From the NCBI GenBank assembly GCA_015501595.1, contig JADNRX010000018.1, positions 248,001 through 312,000 of the forward strand: DNA of 64,000 nucleotides. The letters are read 5' to 3'. The translations under genes and the position numbers were made by a program. This document shows, piece by piece, positions 22,488 to 34,442 of the stretch. This DNA comes from Hymenopellis radicata (lineage: Eukaryota; Basidiomycota; Agaricomycetes; Agaricales; Physalacriaceae). The notes beneath the pieces are model-generated. The model worked only from the letters and a program-made list of their open reading frames with translations, had not been told where the DNA came from and did no database searches. Positions within the stretch are counted from its first letter, which is position 1. Each line of letters starts with the position of its first letter.

Positions 22488-23615
22488 GTATGCTCCTCCG
22501 AGTCCTCGTCGTAGGAAATGCATATGCCTGCTGGCTTCTGCATTAAATTTTGAGCCTTAGGCCCGGTCACTCCCTCTTGAATTTCTGGGTCTCGAACAAG
22601 AAAAACTGAGAGACTACATCCCGACTTTGGGGTTTCTTGTCCACTGGCTTGTCTCAAGAAGCTGATGTTGATTCCATCTTTGAATCAGAATTGTGTGCCT
22701 TCGTGGGTACCGGTGTCAGCGAAGACCGAGTGATGGATACATTTTGCGCGGAGGATACACGAAACGACGAATAATAGGATATAGTTAGCCCCCCCCCAAA
22801 CTCTACAAGAGAAGAGCAACCAATCCACCGGCGGCGAGTCCAGTGAGGGCGGTGAAGACGTTCAAGTTCAGCGCGGCGCTGCTGCTATCGGACGAGGTGC
22901 CTGTGGAGGAAGAAGACGTCCCGGCACTAACACCAAATGCTTTAGCGTCGAGCCAACTTGTTATAATACACAAAAAGCGCACCTGGTAGTCGTAGCAGAA
23001 CTAGCAGCAGAAGATCCTCCACTAGCGGTGGAGGTCGCTGGAAGAACATCGCTGGACTGGAGCGTCACTCCCTGATGGACATCAGCTTGTAAGAATAGAG
23101 GCAGGCAGTGAGAGACATACCACTGATTCACATAGCCCCTGCGCGACGCCAAGCGCCTGCTGCAGGTCGTCCCCGGAGCAAGAGGCGACCATGCACGCCG
23201 TGGTCTCCTTCACGTAGTCGCTGTTCTTGCATAGACACGGGATGCTGGACGCCGAGCATCCGTGGTAGTCGACGTTTGTGATACACGGGGATGCGCAATC
23301 TATATAGAAAGTTGAAGTCAGTGAACAATGAATAAGGGACCGTGATTTGAGGACGACGTACCGGGGTATTGGCGACGCATGAGACCCAGCGAGGACGCGG
23401 AGACGGTGGCCAATAAGGCAGAAACGACAGTAAGGGAGAAATACATAGTCACAGTGAAGGACAGGTTATGAAGGAGGCGTCGAACGAAGTGGGAGAACGT
23501 GGACCGGGGATGGTTGGTTGAAAGATGGCATGGAGGGGCGGCCCATTTATGTATACGCGTTAATATCCGCGTATGGAATGGTGATTATGTTCCTGTAAGC
23601 TTTACGGCAACCACG
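22415..23615. repeat. direct duplication, copy B (CFEM block)
   Basis: This is the counterpart of 17,815-19,143 in the same orientation. Here the plus-strand unknown gene upstream is present at full length, so this copy is probably the parental arrangement and copy A the transposed one. Confidence 0.8.
22803..23446 (-). CDS. CFEM-domain GPI-anchored protein, copy B
   Basis: This paralogue of copy A has the same four-exon plan. It has a shorter signal peptide (MYFSLTVVSALLATVSASSL), then YPDCASPCITNVDYHGCSA, SSIPCLCKN, ETTACMVASC and VAQGLC, so all eight cysteines are kept. The residue before IPC that should be Asp is Ser (CSASSIPCLC), so the usual heme-iron ligand is missing. The linker is Ser/Thr/Ala-rich and the hydrophobic GPI-type tail ends at 22,803. 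The Ala-Gln-Gly-Leu-Cys-Glu region is followed by a GTATGT donor and an acceptor before GVTLQSSDV, as in copy A. Cysteine conservation without the ligand suggests a retained fold with a changed or lost ligand role. Confidence 0.85.
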
Positions 23616-24401
23616 AGGGTGGCGTTCCTGGTATTAAAGCAAGTCAACGCGGTTGGCCCAGAATCCAGTCTGATGTACCACGGAACAACAACAGCAAGTT
23701 GAGGAGAAGGAACAACTCCGAGTTTGAGCGGGATATTGAGGCACACAGAAAGACAAGGACGATGCTAAAAGTAATATAAGAACAAGTCGGGCGGAGATTG
23801 ATGGGGTCAACGATACTTCAGAAAGTGGAACAAGACACATCAGAAATGGAGAGATACTCGGGGAAACCGTGGGTGGAACCCCTGGGCAACGTGGCTCCTT
23901 AGGCTCCTTGTACTCCAGTTTCTTCAGATTTTTCCTTCGTGAGGTTGGGGAGATGCATTGTAAAATGTCTTGAAGAGTTGTACAGGAGGCGCTCATAATA
24001 TCGCGGTATTGAGGAGTCGGAGGTGTACGCATGTTGAACAATGTAGAGTTTTCACGCTCTTCCCAAGCATAGTCTAGTATTACGATCAGCCAGGGATCAT
24101 GAAGAGGACGCAATGGGTGAGAATTGGGTGTTGTGAGAACAAGACCAATAGAGGGAGGAGTACCGGCAAATCCCAGCCGAGAGATGCCGAAAAAATTGCC
24201 AATGCAGCCAAATTTGGATCTCCTGCTCATCGCCCTCAAGAATCCTCAAAAAATGGTGCGCCCGTCCTGTTGCTCGCCGTTGGTGGCATGCTGACCTTAT
24301 CTGCTCTGCCCAGGTCACCGCCAAAAAGCTGCATTAGCCGTCTCGAATTCGCTGTTATTTCGTGTATTGATTCATGATGGACTATATAGTAGACTGGAAA
24401 G
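23447..24401. other. spacer upstream of RPL31
   Basis: No supported gene. Frames on the minus strand here are open but lack motifs. The 5' exon of RPL31 should lie in its last 200 bases. One candidate is an ATG at 24,253 immediately followed by a GTGCGC donor, an arrangement common in fungal ribosomal-protein genes, but I could not complete the join. Confidence 0.4.
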
Positions 24402-24839
24402 CGCTCAGCGCTGCAAGACGTCGTGACGAGGGAATACACCATCCACCTCCACAAGCTGGTGCACGGACGTTCGTTCAAGAAGCGGGCACCGTGGGCCGTC
24501 AAGTCGATCGTGGCCTTTGCGCAAAAGGCGATGGGGACACAGGACGTGCGGCTCGACCCAAAGTTGAACCAGGAGGTGTGGTCTCGGGGTATCAAGTCTG
24601 TGCCCCACAGGATGCGGCTAAAGCTTGAGAGTGAGTGCTCGGTGGTGTTGGCGAGGGCGATGGCTTATCTTTTTTGTAGGGAAACGTAACGACGACGAGG
24701 GCGCAAAGGAAAAGCTCTACACATATGCGTCATACGTTCCCGTTACGACTTTCAAGGTGTGTGGCTTTGGATTGTTCTTGGATTTTGACTGACACTGTTA
24801 TTGTAGGGTTTACAGACCGCTGTCGTTGACACAGAGTAG
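24402..24839 (+). CDS. RPL31: 60S ribosomal protein eL31
   Basis: This is large-subunit ribosomal protein eL31, near the polypeptide exit. The exon from 24,402 (after AAAG) reads [20 protein letters not shown], then [17 protein letters not shown] and [20 protein letters not shown]. The next exon is [20 protein letters not shown], and the last is [10 protein letters not shown] with TAG at 24,837-24,839. The introns (about 24,629-24,679 and 24,755-24,806) have clear GT-AG ends. The family residues are intact throughout. The first exon with the start codon, expected to encode about ten residues, is not resolved. Confidence 0.95.
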
Positions 24840-25001
24840 ACATATGCATTACTGTCTCTGTATCCTTGTGCATGTCGTATGCTATGCTCTGCCATGATCC
24901 GTCTCTCAGAGTGAACATCCATTGTCGGCTGACCACAAGTTGACAAGCATCGTAACTGATCCTCTCTCTTTAGTGTCTGATAACGCTTCTATCTCCCCAC
25001 G

Positions 25002-25673
25002 ATGGCGTCCTCTACCCATATTGCGGACCCGAAAGGCGTCGTCGAGAAAGGCTACGACCAGATTGCATCGCAATACCTTGCATGGTCTTCTCCCAGACCG
25101 ACTACCACACGAGCTGCTTACATCGAGAAGCTCATCGCGCTACTCCCACCCGGCGCAAAAGTCCTCGAACTGGGATGCGGCGCTGGCGTGCCCAGTACGC
25201 AAACGCTCATCAAGGCAGGACTCGCCGTTACAGGCGTCGACATCTCTGCCTCTCAACTCGCCCTCGCAAAAGAGCATATCCCGCAAGCTACTTTGGTCCA
25301 CGGGGATATGATGTCGCTCACCTTTGAGCCCGAGAGCTTCGACGCCGTCGTAGCGTTCTACTCTATCTTTCACCTGCCAAGAGACGAGCAGGGCATGATG
25401 GTTGGGAAGATCAAGACGTGGTTAAAGAAGGGCGGCTGGATGTTATTGAATCTAAACGGTAACGAGAAGGAGGGGGATACGGTGCAAGAGGACTGGATGG
25501 GCGTGACGATGTTCTCTAGTAGGCTTGGAGTGGATGGGAATAGGGATATTCTTAAGAATAATAGGGACGGTTTGAAGGTTGTTGAGGATGAGGTCGCTAT
25601 CGAGAAGGTTGGGCCATTTGATGAAAAGTTTCATTGGATTATGGCTGTCAAACAGAGTGTGGATAACGCGTAG
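25002..25673 (+). CDS. class I SAM-dependent methyltransferase
   Basis: This is a complete intronless frame of 223 residues. The Rossmann-type SAM-binding core is plain: motif I VLELGCGAGVPSTQTLIKAG (residues ~52-71), the acidic residue of motif II in VTGVDISASQLALAKEHIPQ, the motif III region ATLVHGDMMSLTFEPESFDA, and YSIFHLPRDEQ followed by LKKGGWMLLNLNG. The size and order match small stand-alone methyltransferases of the Methyltransf_11/25 type. The substrate cannot be read from sequence. It lies 160 bp downstream of RPL31 on the same strand. The lack of introns is unusual here, but the G+C content matches the neighbours. Confidence 0.9.
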   Translation: MASSTHIADPKGVVEKGYDQIASQYLAWSSPRPTTTRAAYIEKLIALLPPGAKVLELGCGAGVPSTQTLIKAGLAVTGVDISASQLALAKEHIPQATLVHGDMMSLTFEPESFDAVVAFYSIFHLPRDEQGMMVGKIKTWLKKGGWMLLNLNGNEKEGDTVQEDWMGVTMFSSRLGVDGNRDILKNNRDGLKVVEDEVAIEKVGPFDEKFHWIMAVKQSVDNA

Positions 25674-26317
25674 ATATATGCGCTTGTAAAGTCTGCGAAA
25701 TTGTGAATTTCAAGGTCGATACACAAGCCGGGTGATCGGAATCGCTGAGTCTAAAACAACTTTGATACCTTACCATCACCACTCTTTCCTTCGTCGACTT
25801 CCACCACCCATCGCCCAACGAGCGCTGAGACCGTACACGCCTTGACATGTTGAACGGACAAATTTCCGGATCTGACTGTAAATGGATTTATTCATCGCAG
25901 TAACCAGGTAACTGTAGTACGAAATCCTCATTCCGTTGTCTTCACACGACTCTTAGTATCCTTCTCCGCCATCTTCTGTCCTTGACATTGCTCAAGTAAA
26001 TACTGGGCAGGCTGTTGCCCTCGTTCAAGCGAATGCGCTCGCTTTGTACGGTACCGTGACCTCCAGGGTCGGACAAAAGACCATTCGCGCTGCTAGACTA
26101 CAAAGGCCTGAACACTTCTCTTTCTTACACCCATCAACTCGCCATTGTATCGCGCGATTTTTGGGTAAGCTAGGCTTCTTGACGTCCCCCGAGTGTCTCT
26201 TAACTTCCAGTTCATCACCAGGACAACAATCGAAGCAACTTCTTCGCGCAAATCAATACTCGTCGTTGTCTGATCATTCTCACAATAGAGGGCGTAGGGG
26301 CAGGTTCTTCTGCTACT
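25674..26317. other. spacer before the coiled-coil gene
   Basis: No recognisable gene. A stretch from about 25,960 to 26,200 is open and reads like protein (VNTGQAVALVQANALALYGT) but has no start codon or motif. It could be a 5' exon of the downstream gene. Confidence 0.35.
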
Positions 26318-28210
26318 ATGAAGGTACCCGCCAACGTCTCTGTCTCCTTTGCGTCACTGAAAGAAAGAAACCTTTTTGTTCAGATCGTCTGTGCTGAAAG
26401 GGATACGCCACTGGAAGCCGCCGATGCTTCCAGTCCTTCCAGCGCGGCATATGTTTCTGGTTCCCCGTATCCTGCTCCCTCGTCCATAACTACTTCGCCG
26501 GCTCTTTCAGGCGCCAACCCTCTAACGCGCGCTTCCCCGACATCAGCTACGACTGATAGTGCTTCTTTGATGTCCCTTCGTCTCCAAATTGTTGTGGGAT
26601 CCGAGCACTCTTCTCCGCCGCCCAAAGAGTATCCTTCTCCGCCACCCAAAGCGTATTTACCGCCTCATATACGTGCTGGCGATGGACAAGGACCCATAGC
26701 CCCTCTCCAACAGCACGCTTCTAAATGCCAGGACAATGAAACGATCGACTCTCGGAATAGACGCGATAGCAATATTGACACGTCCAGGATCCAGTCTTCG
26801 AATCCGACCCGAGAGGATGCTTCTGCGTCTCCTCCCATGCCACACAACCACGTCGAAAGATTCCGATCTTGGCCTCGAGGCAATTACCCTTGCAAGGGCT
26901 ACGTACCACCTAAAAAGAGTCGTCGTACCGTAACCCTGCGGGATATCTTCAAGGACGCCCCGACCAGCTGGCAGCTGGAGGAGACGGCTCTCCAAGCTCG
27001 ACTCAAAGCTCTCGCGGAAAATTCGTTGCACCCCGTCGTGGACGATCCGGCGGAAGGAGCCGCCACGCTCGCGTCGGGAGAGAAAGATGTGCACGTTCGC
27101 CGTGATCAAACACCGCCACCAATCGCTCACGGGCAGCTTACAAACGGGGCGCGGCCTGGTTCAGGGGACAAGACGATGGAAGGACTCGCTGCGCAATGCA
27201 CGAAATCCCTCGAAGCTCAGCTATCTGCCCTACTCCAACGAGCGCCGAAGAGAAGGCAGGCTAGAAGCGAAGAATGCGGAATTGGCTGCACAGCTGGAGG
27301 TGGTACATGCGAAAGAAAGAGAGGAAGCGAGACGGGCGCACGACAACTTGCTTTTTGCGATGGAGCAAAAGGAGGAGCTGCGTGCCTTGAAGTTGCGGTT
27401 GAAGGAAACCGTCGATAACCACGAATTGGAGCGCAAACGCCATCGCGTGACGAGGGAAAAGGCTGAAGATGCGATCTACGCTCTACAGATGGCTCTCGAT
27501 GATGCGGAAGGCGGAGATTCCGACAACTCTGCTTCCCAGACAGTTAACGACACTGCATCGGAGCACAGTGACGTGGCGCCGAGTCGCCCGCCTTCGCTGA
27601 ACGAGGAGACTCTGATGATGAAGACGCGGAGGATCTGGCGCTCCGGGCGTGGGCTCAGGCAACGCTGAAGCAAGAAGCGCAGCGCAGGATCCTGGACATG
27701 AACTCGGTCGCGGCTGCTGGCGGGGCGTGGTTCGACATGATGGCGCAAGCGCGCATCACATCCATGATCGAGGATTTCTCACCATCCCAATTCTCCTTGG
27801 AGGTGCCGCTCACTGTGAACAGCGTGCCGTGGCCCGTCCTCGCCAACCCGCTGGACCTGACGTTGGACATGGTCAATGTCGACGCCGTCAAGGCGTTTTG
27901 CGCGAATGTGGAAAAGTACAGCTCGGAGGCGGTGTATAGGGAGCGGCTGCTGAGGATGTGGCGTCTTTTCCGGGTGGAGGGGTGGGACTTGGGGCTGGTG
28001 AGTGTTATTGATGAAGAGCTGAGAGGGTATATGAGGGATACGGTTATTGTGGTGTGTGAGGCTCTGGCGTCGGTGTTGCGTGAATGTGGTTGGGAGGAGG
28101 AAGAGGAGCATGAAATGTGGGATGAGGATATTTTTGTGGGGGATGAGCAGGAGGAGATTGATGAGGTTGCGAGTGAGCTTGAGGTTGGGGATGAAGATGA
28201 GACTTATTGA
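26318..28210 (+). CDS. large unknown protein with central coiled coil, two frame changes
   Basis: The start at 26,318 opens a Pro/Ser-rich disordered region (SSPPPKEYPSPPPKAYLPPH), then SRRTVTLRDIFKDAPTSWQL and a helical stretch. Near 27,240 the reading moves to another frame. That frame encodes a convincing coiled coil (RLEAKNAELAAQLEVVHAKE, ELRALKLRLKETVDNHELER). Near 27,560-27,600 it returns to the first frame with DSDDEDAEDLALRAWAQATL and runs through AAAGGAWFDMMAQARITSMI to an acidic C-terminus (EEEEEHEMWDEDIF) ending at 28,210. No GT-AG pairs explain the two switches. They compensate each other, so a single protein of about 630 residues is likely, either with two indels in this assembly or as a degenerating gene. 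I do not recognise the family. Confidence 0.55.
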
Positions 28211-28510
28211 GTACTGATGAAACGTCATGAAGCGGGTTATATGCTGTATTTGTAGAATCAAATTCACGGGTTTGTTAATACTCACGAGCGATAGGCCGGA
28301 AATACCGTCGATGTAGGCGGCGTGCAATGTTAACATCTCCGAAAGGTTCTAACGCCGCGCCAGCACGCCATCAGATTACAACAATACTGGTACACCTTCA
28401 CTCGTCAACCATTTTCTGCATCATGAACCACTATTCTTGTCTGCTTTTGGCTCCGAAACTCACCTTCCCGACCCCCACACTCCATATCCCACAAACCATC
28501 CCACACAAAT

Positions 28511-30247
28511 TCACACAGTCTTATGCTGTGGCGTAGCGTCATAATACGGATGCCGCTGTGCGTCGAACTTGACCGCGCTCCTCGGGGTGTCCGGCGAACT
28601 CGTGTGTGCGTAGGTCTCGTTGAGCACGTAGATGCCACTGGATTGGAGCTCGATGTCCGTGAGGTTCCGGCTTGAGCCGTGGGCAAAGGCGGGGAAGCCC
28701 GGCATGCGCGAGCTGTTGAGGCCAAAGGAGCGCGAGCGATCGCGGGCGGCTGATAGTGCCTCGCTGGAGGACGGGTGGTCCGAGTGGGGCCGTTGGGTGC
28801 CGAGGACGAGGTGTTGGGCGCCTGTAATACTTGTTAGTAGCTCGAGAAGAGGTGTGAGAGGTCTTACTGATGAGAACTACTGCTAGGGGTAGTGTGGCGC
28901 CAACGCCAGTTGTTATGACCGCGGTGAACTCTAACACGACCCAGCTAGTAGAGGGTAATATTGAGTACCTAGTAATCTGGCAATATAATGGCAGGAAAAC
29001 TGACAGATTTGCGAAAGAAACCGCGACGGTGTACAGGAGACCCTGACGTAGAACCCTCTGCATGAATTTCGGTATGTTGCTGGAACGAGCGGCATCGTGA
29101 GAACGAGGAGAAATGATGGGCGCGGAGGGCACTTGCAATGTATTGTGACTTCGAGAAGCCCACACAAGCCAGAAAGTCGCGGTGCAGCACGCGACCCAGT
29201 CAAAAACCATGTGCGCAAGATAGTATACAATGTTCCAGTCGGGCTAACAGCGCGTCAATTCGACATCCCAGGATCATGATGAGCATGGGGTTCGTACTTC
29301 GCCTGGGACAAGGACCTTCCCCTTGCAGCTGCACATCCGTTAAATGAAAAAAAGTCTTGCGTTGGAAATTCACGACAACATACTTTCCCTGAATCAGAAT
29401 CAGAGGGAGGTACGACGCGTGCTGGAAAACCTTACATTTATTACCGAGGGCTGAAGATATCGGGGCGCACATCAGTTGATGGACTGGGAACGGGCGGCCG
29501 AGAACGTAGTACGCACATCACGGTGATACACAATGCCGAAGACTTGGACCTACAGACGTGTTCGTCAGTACAGCCAATTAGTACACGAAGGATAGTCTCA
29601 TACAGGGAGATTCAGCAGCAGCAATAGGCCAAGAAGCCTCGTCACCCACACATCGCGTCCTGAGATGGCGCAGGTCCTAGAGCCGGGGTGAGACAGAGTT
29701 AAATAAGGGTGCGCGTTGATATAACAACCTGATATAAATGATTCCTTGCACGGCCATTCCGGCGAGCACTAAACTAACGATGAAAAAAGAACGACGTGAC
29801 GGCGCACAGGAAAGGAGCTCACTAGCTGTAACATTGGGCAGCATGTAGAATGGTTTACACGTCTTGTCTGTGAACGTCTTGCCGAAGAAGCCTATTTTCA
29901 ACTCAAGTAAGAACACGAAGGAGGCGATGATGATGGCTGCGTACCAACACCGTTCGACACCAGGGATATTATGGTAAGACTGCCCCCGCAACGTCGGTGA
30001 GCAATTCGCGTGGGGGTGAATTCAACGGGGGGCTCACTATCGGACCATGGCGTACAAGAAACAAATCGGACTGATAGATCGCGCTTTCCACTGTTTCTTG
30101 TACAACCTGTACGTCCCGGGAATAGTCTGGAAAATGTCACCACCAGCCAGCGTGAATGATCTGTGCAAGACGTTAAATGAATAAGTAGCGGCTCATCGAC
30201 ATTTTCAGCGCTGCGTACATCACCCGGAAAATGCTGGCTCTGTCCAT
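28511..30247 (-). CDS. multi-pass membrane protein, fungal 7-TM type
   Basis: The start at 30,247 is followed by SFTLAGGDIFQTIPGTYRLY and SISPICFLYAMVRYLTIISL, joined across introns, then GFFGKTFTDKTCKPFYMLPN. Further hydrophobic segments include FFIVSLVLAGMAVQGIIYI, WVACCTATFWLVWA and a last pair (SWVVLEFTAVITTGVGATLP, LAVVLI). The cytosolic-looking tail is Ser/Arg-rich and ends at 28,511 after YYDATPQHKTV. Six or seven membrane spans are expected. The pattern Y-L-T-I-I-S-L-V-S-N ... LPN-x-TA recurs in an abundant but uncharacterised family of Agaricomycete membrane proteins, as I recall. At least seven short introns are needed. The function is unknown; receptor-like topology is only an inference. 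Confidence 0.7.
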
Positions 30248-31513
30248 GACGGGAGAGGAAAGGCGAAGAGGGAAGGGGAAAGGGCCAAGTCGCGAGCATC
30301 AGGTCCATGCGATAGTGGCTCTATACATACGACTGAGAGCAAGGCGTGCACCCTGAACGCCACTGCGGTGGTACCTTCGAACCTGCAGGACACAGCAGGT
30401 GGGAGATGACCCCTTCGGATTTGCTTCGGCCTTTTGACCCGCTAAACTCTAAATCTAGGAGATGCCGAAAGCCTCATTTTTCCTGCCATTGTGTAGTACA
30501 TCGCACTATCAGATGCCACTAGTCTGGCACGTCTTCCGCTGATTCGCAAAGATGGCGGGATCGCGTCTGACAGATTCCAGTGGAAAACAGTCGCACGAGT
30601 AGTGAGTGAACAGGCAAACATGTGGTTGTCGGCTTCGACAGATGTATGATTGATGAGAAGTCGTGCTATGAAATTGCGCTCAGTTTGAAATTTGAATGCA
30701 CGAGGATGAGGAAATCTTGACGACGACGCCACGCACCTCAGGCTCTGAGTTTCCGCCTTGCCGCCTTGCATACACCATGTACTACGCTGGTTATACAAGT
30801 GACTGTGGGTAGATCTGTTTTTGTTCCTGATACATGCACTTGACGCGATTACACCCGCTCCTGGAGGTATGGGTAAGCTACTGATACAAAGAGCAGGATG
30901 AACGAGAACCAAGCTGCTAACGTTTTTGCCTCTCAGATTTGGCTGGCTGGGGTTATGGCAACTATTAATAAACACCTGTACCTGTAACTAGAACCCCAGA
31001 TTGTGCATCAACGCCGTCGGTCCTAGCACGACTCCTATGAAGATAAAGTTGTGGGGCATGAATGAGAGCAAAAGGGGATGTGGGGGGGACGCAAATGGTT
31101 ACGCATTTATGGGTGAAGACGGGTTGTAAAAGTAACACCCCGCAAAAGTTCCCAGGCTCTGCGTTCTCTAAGCTCTTGAAATTCGAAGTCCACGGGGATG
31201 TTGACACAGTCAGACATACTTCCTGCGGCATCCTATTGTCGACATCATCGATGAGCACGCGTGCGCCTAGACGGCGACAACAAGGAGTCGTCCTCGATCT
31301 CGCAGCGCATAAGTCGGACAACAGACAGGACGAAGCTACAGCTACTTAGATAGTACCTACATAGTATACATCCTTGTACATTGTACCCCAACTACGATAA
31401 AAGCCACAGTACACATTCATTCAAACTTCGATTTTCTTGACTGACGGCCCAAGAAGAGCACCCAAGAACTCGATCGATACTACTCGCACTTCCTTACTCT
31501 ATTCCACCATCGT
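30248..31513. other. spacer between membrane-protein and F-box genes
   Basis: Open frames exist on both strands (for example 30,442-30,975 minus) but none has start context, motif or exon structure I can support. I see nothing else of note. Confidence 0.4.
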
Positions 31514-34039
31514 TCAAGAACTACCAGAGGCAACGCCGTCTGCACTTCCCAACATCGCATACTTGGGTCTAATCTCTGCGGTATTGAGAGCTGAATCCTT
31601 CAGGCTCAGACGGTAATGATCTTCAAACGCTCCCGTTATACCGTGTCTGTATTGAGATGAGGTATAGACTTTAAACGGTACGGGATGACTCACGCGGAAC
31701 GGAGGTGTTCAGACCATGCACTAGGGGTGGAATCCGCCACGTTACAATGAACACAGACAAATGCCGGAGGGTTCCGACGAGTCCAATATGGTCGTAGCAG
31801 TAGATCTGAAGCGAGAACAGGCTTTAGCGAGGATTTTTCGGCACGTTGGGCAAGGGAAATAAGCTCGGGGTCAGTGACACAAAACAACGACTCAACGTGC
31901 CACTGATGGTTCTGTCGTGAATCGGCAACTCAGTAAACAAGAAAATGTAACCTCAGTAAGAGCCTACCATAGCAGTGCGCCAACGCATCAAAGCCTGGGG
32001 GCGGCTTCTATTGCCGTTAAAGCTATTGACACATTTCTCGCATGCCAAAAACGCATTTGCATCGTCCATGTCATGGGCAGTCGCAGTGGCCGGATCGAGG
32101 CCACAGAAGCGAATCACCTCTTTGCAGGCTTCGTGGCTATCTTCGATGACCACCTTGATCTGTTTATCCGCCAACACATCGACTTCTGCATAACCGACCC
32201 GAGTACAAGAAGAGAAACAGTGATGGGACGCAAAGTACGGGTAATGGAGGACAGGCCACATGCGATATCGACTCCCCGAACAGTTCTTACATGTGAAAGC
32301 ATTGGCGGCAAGAGAGAGGTCATCGCTTCGACCGGCCTTGCGAAGCATCTGCTTGAGATGTACTTCTTGTTTCTCTCGCCAATCTGCGCAGAGAGCCGGA
32401 AGGTTCTTGAGGCCTTCTGTGAACTGGACGGTGACATCGTGGTCAATCGGCGTGTCCTTGATGATGTCGACGAAAGGCTGGAGCGTGCAAAGAGTAGAGG
32501 CAGAAGGATTCGGTGGGGTTTCCGGAAGTTTCGCCAGAAGGGCATTGCCAAGCTGCTGCAGAAGTTTGACTCGCTCCCTTGCGACGTCCTGTATCTTTTG
32601 CTGAAGGATGTCAATGCGGAGGTCCTCCATGAGTTCGGTGAGCTTCGGTTTAATGGCTTCCCAATCTACACAAGGAACATTAGACTCGAAGTTGTCTAAC
32701 TGGAAACAATGGGCATTGGGAGAAGACATGCCTCGCTCGGTTAACTCCTTAGGTTGGTTTACAAGTGCATGCTCTTTGAGGATCCCAACACTAATCTTGT
32801 CTTTCACTTCATCTCCCCACCCATCTTCAGTCAAATGCGCAATGACGCTTCGTCGATGTTAGTTTAGATGGAGGTTGGGGCAAAAACAAGTAGCACCTCA
32901 ATAGTCTTTCATTGCGAAGGGCGGCGAGCTCGGCAGCGCGTTCCGCCGTTCTTGACTCCATCCATTTCTCGTATTGAGTACATTCCTGTAAAACAGATGA
33001 TAAGTATGTACACATTATCTATAAAAAATAGCGACCAACTCGAGCGAGGGAAGTATACTCCTTTTTCTTCTTCAAAAACCAAGCATCATATTCAGGTGTT
33101 CCTTGTGTGAGAGCATCGCATGCTTCGACTAGACTATCATAAGAGTCGCGGTCGTAGAACTGCAGAAAAACAGTCCCTAAGTTCCTGAGATGAGTAACCA
33201 AAGAAGTGAAACAGAGTTTATGTACTTCGGGAATGCGTGAAGGAAGGTGTTATTCGCAGAAGCGCTTCCGGAGGTAGTAATAGGCGATCCTTATAGTCGT
33301 TCCGAAGGACGTGCTGCGATACCATTCTAAATGAAAGGTCAACAATGAGTCGGCGCCCAACATCGGAGAATCATACATCGTTCCACCATCCAAACATTCC
33401 CTACAAAGTCTCATACGTATCTGCCATTGAACGTATTTTGTGCCTCCCTTGGCACAATTCTGAGCCACGGGTCAACATCTTCGAAGCACGAGCGAAGAAA
33501 TCCACATACATGGCAGTGGCTGTCGAACAAGAGATTCGCATATTCAGGCTCGCTCATGCCATCCAACATGGGAGGGAGGCCCTTCATTCTCAGTCTAGCT
33601 CTTTCCCAAACTGAGCTCGACGATTTGCCCATGAGCAGGGAGCGCAGAGCCTTCGTCGTGCGACTCATCCGCAGAAGGTCAAGAGGCTCCAAGTATGAGA
33701 ATATCTAAAGAGTTCAAAGAAACCAAGGCCACGACAGTCGCGATGACTCACTTCGAGTAGAACATCCAAGGGAGTTTCAGTAAGTTGTTGCAATATTCCG
33801 CGTTGGATCCTCGGATTCGCTGCAGCAGAAGCGACAGGAGCATTGGTCTTGACGCGCTTTCGAGATTTTTTACGAGCTGCAGTTGATGTGGTCGTGTAGT
33901 CATCATCTTTGTCGTCTAGGTCGGGAGACGGCGACATCGCGGCCCCTGTTTTCCCGTGTTTCTTAGCAGCAGCTTTCGGCTTTGACTGTAAGGTCATTGG
34001 AGACGCGGCTGAAATCCTGCTTGAGCGACGAGGCGGCAT
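31514..34039 (-). CDS. F-box protein with zinc-binding cysteines
   Basis: This is probably a substrate-receptor subunit of an SCF ubiquitin ligase. The start at 34,039 (MPPRRSSRISAASPM) leads through a basic Ser/Ala-rich tail with RKKSRKRVK. The F-box follows: LTETPLDVLLEIFGHLEPLD, continuing LLRMSRTTKALRSLLMGKSS across an intron. C-terminal to it are YANLLFDSHCHVCGF and QIRMRLCRECLDGGTMY, resembling a zinc knuckle. A long helical section follows (ERVKLLQQLGNALLAKLPET), then FTCKNCSGSRYRMWPVL and VCVHCNVADSTPSAWSEHLR. A last intron (donor GTGAGT at about 31,706) joins HGITGAFEDHYRLSLKDSAL to a stop at 31,514. The architecture fits a basidiomycete F-box expansion family. A retrotransposon 3' end lies about 175 bp upstream of the start codon, probably within the promoter. 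Confidence 0.8.
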
Positions 34040-34442
34040 AGGTGGTTGCAGTAGAAATTCCAATGCCAGGTTGTTTGGATTTCTAATTCCAATGGTGACG
34101 GACGAAGGCAAGGTTGTTATTGTTACCGTCGGGTGCGATTTTGGAGTCATTCGTTGGCACCGAGTACCACTTTGACACGCGTTTTCCGTCCCTGCCATCA
34201 TCAAGAGGCTTGGGTATCATCATCATCATCAATTACACGGCACGGACCTTTCCAGATCGCCGGACGCTAGACTACAGTATGACACTACGATACTGCGTAC
34301 ATCTAGCTACCCTCTTCTTCTCGCAACAAGACAGTGGCACGGTAAGACACCTCCAGACTACTCCAGGGGCACCTCCCATGGTTGTATTGAAAGATAAGAA
34401 GACGGAGAGAATCAAGTAAGCCTCTACATTCTTCGAAACTTG

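Noticed and set aside
24236..24628. Minus-strand and alternative-frame ORFs over RPL31
   Set aside because: They overlap the conserved eL31 exons and have no motif; shadows of the real gene.
30340..30430. tRNA-like stretch (TTCGAACC context)
   Set aside because: No cloverleaf could be drawn: acceptor and D arms do not pair.
30442..31321. Minus-strand frames of 118-177 codons
   Set aside because: No signal peptide, domain or exon structure; composition looks non-coding.
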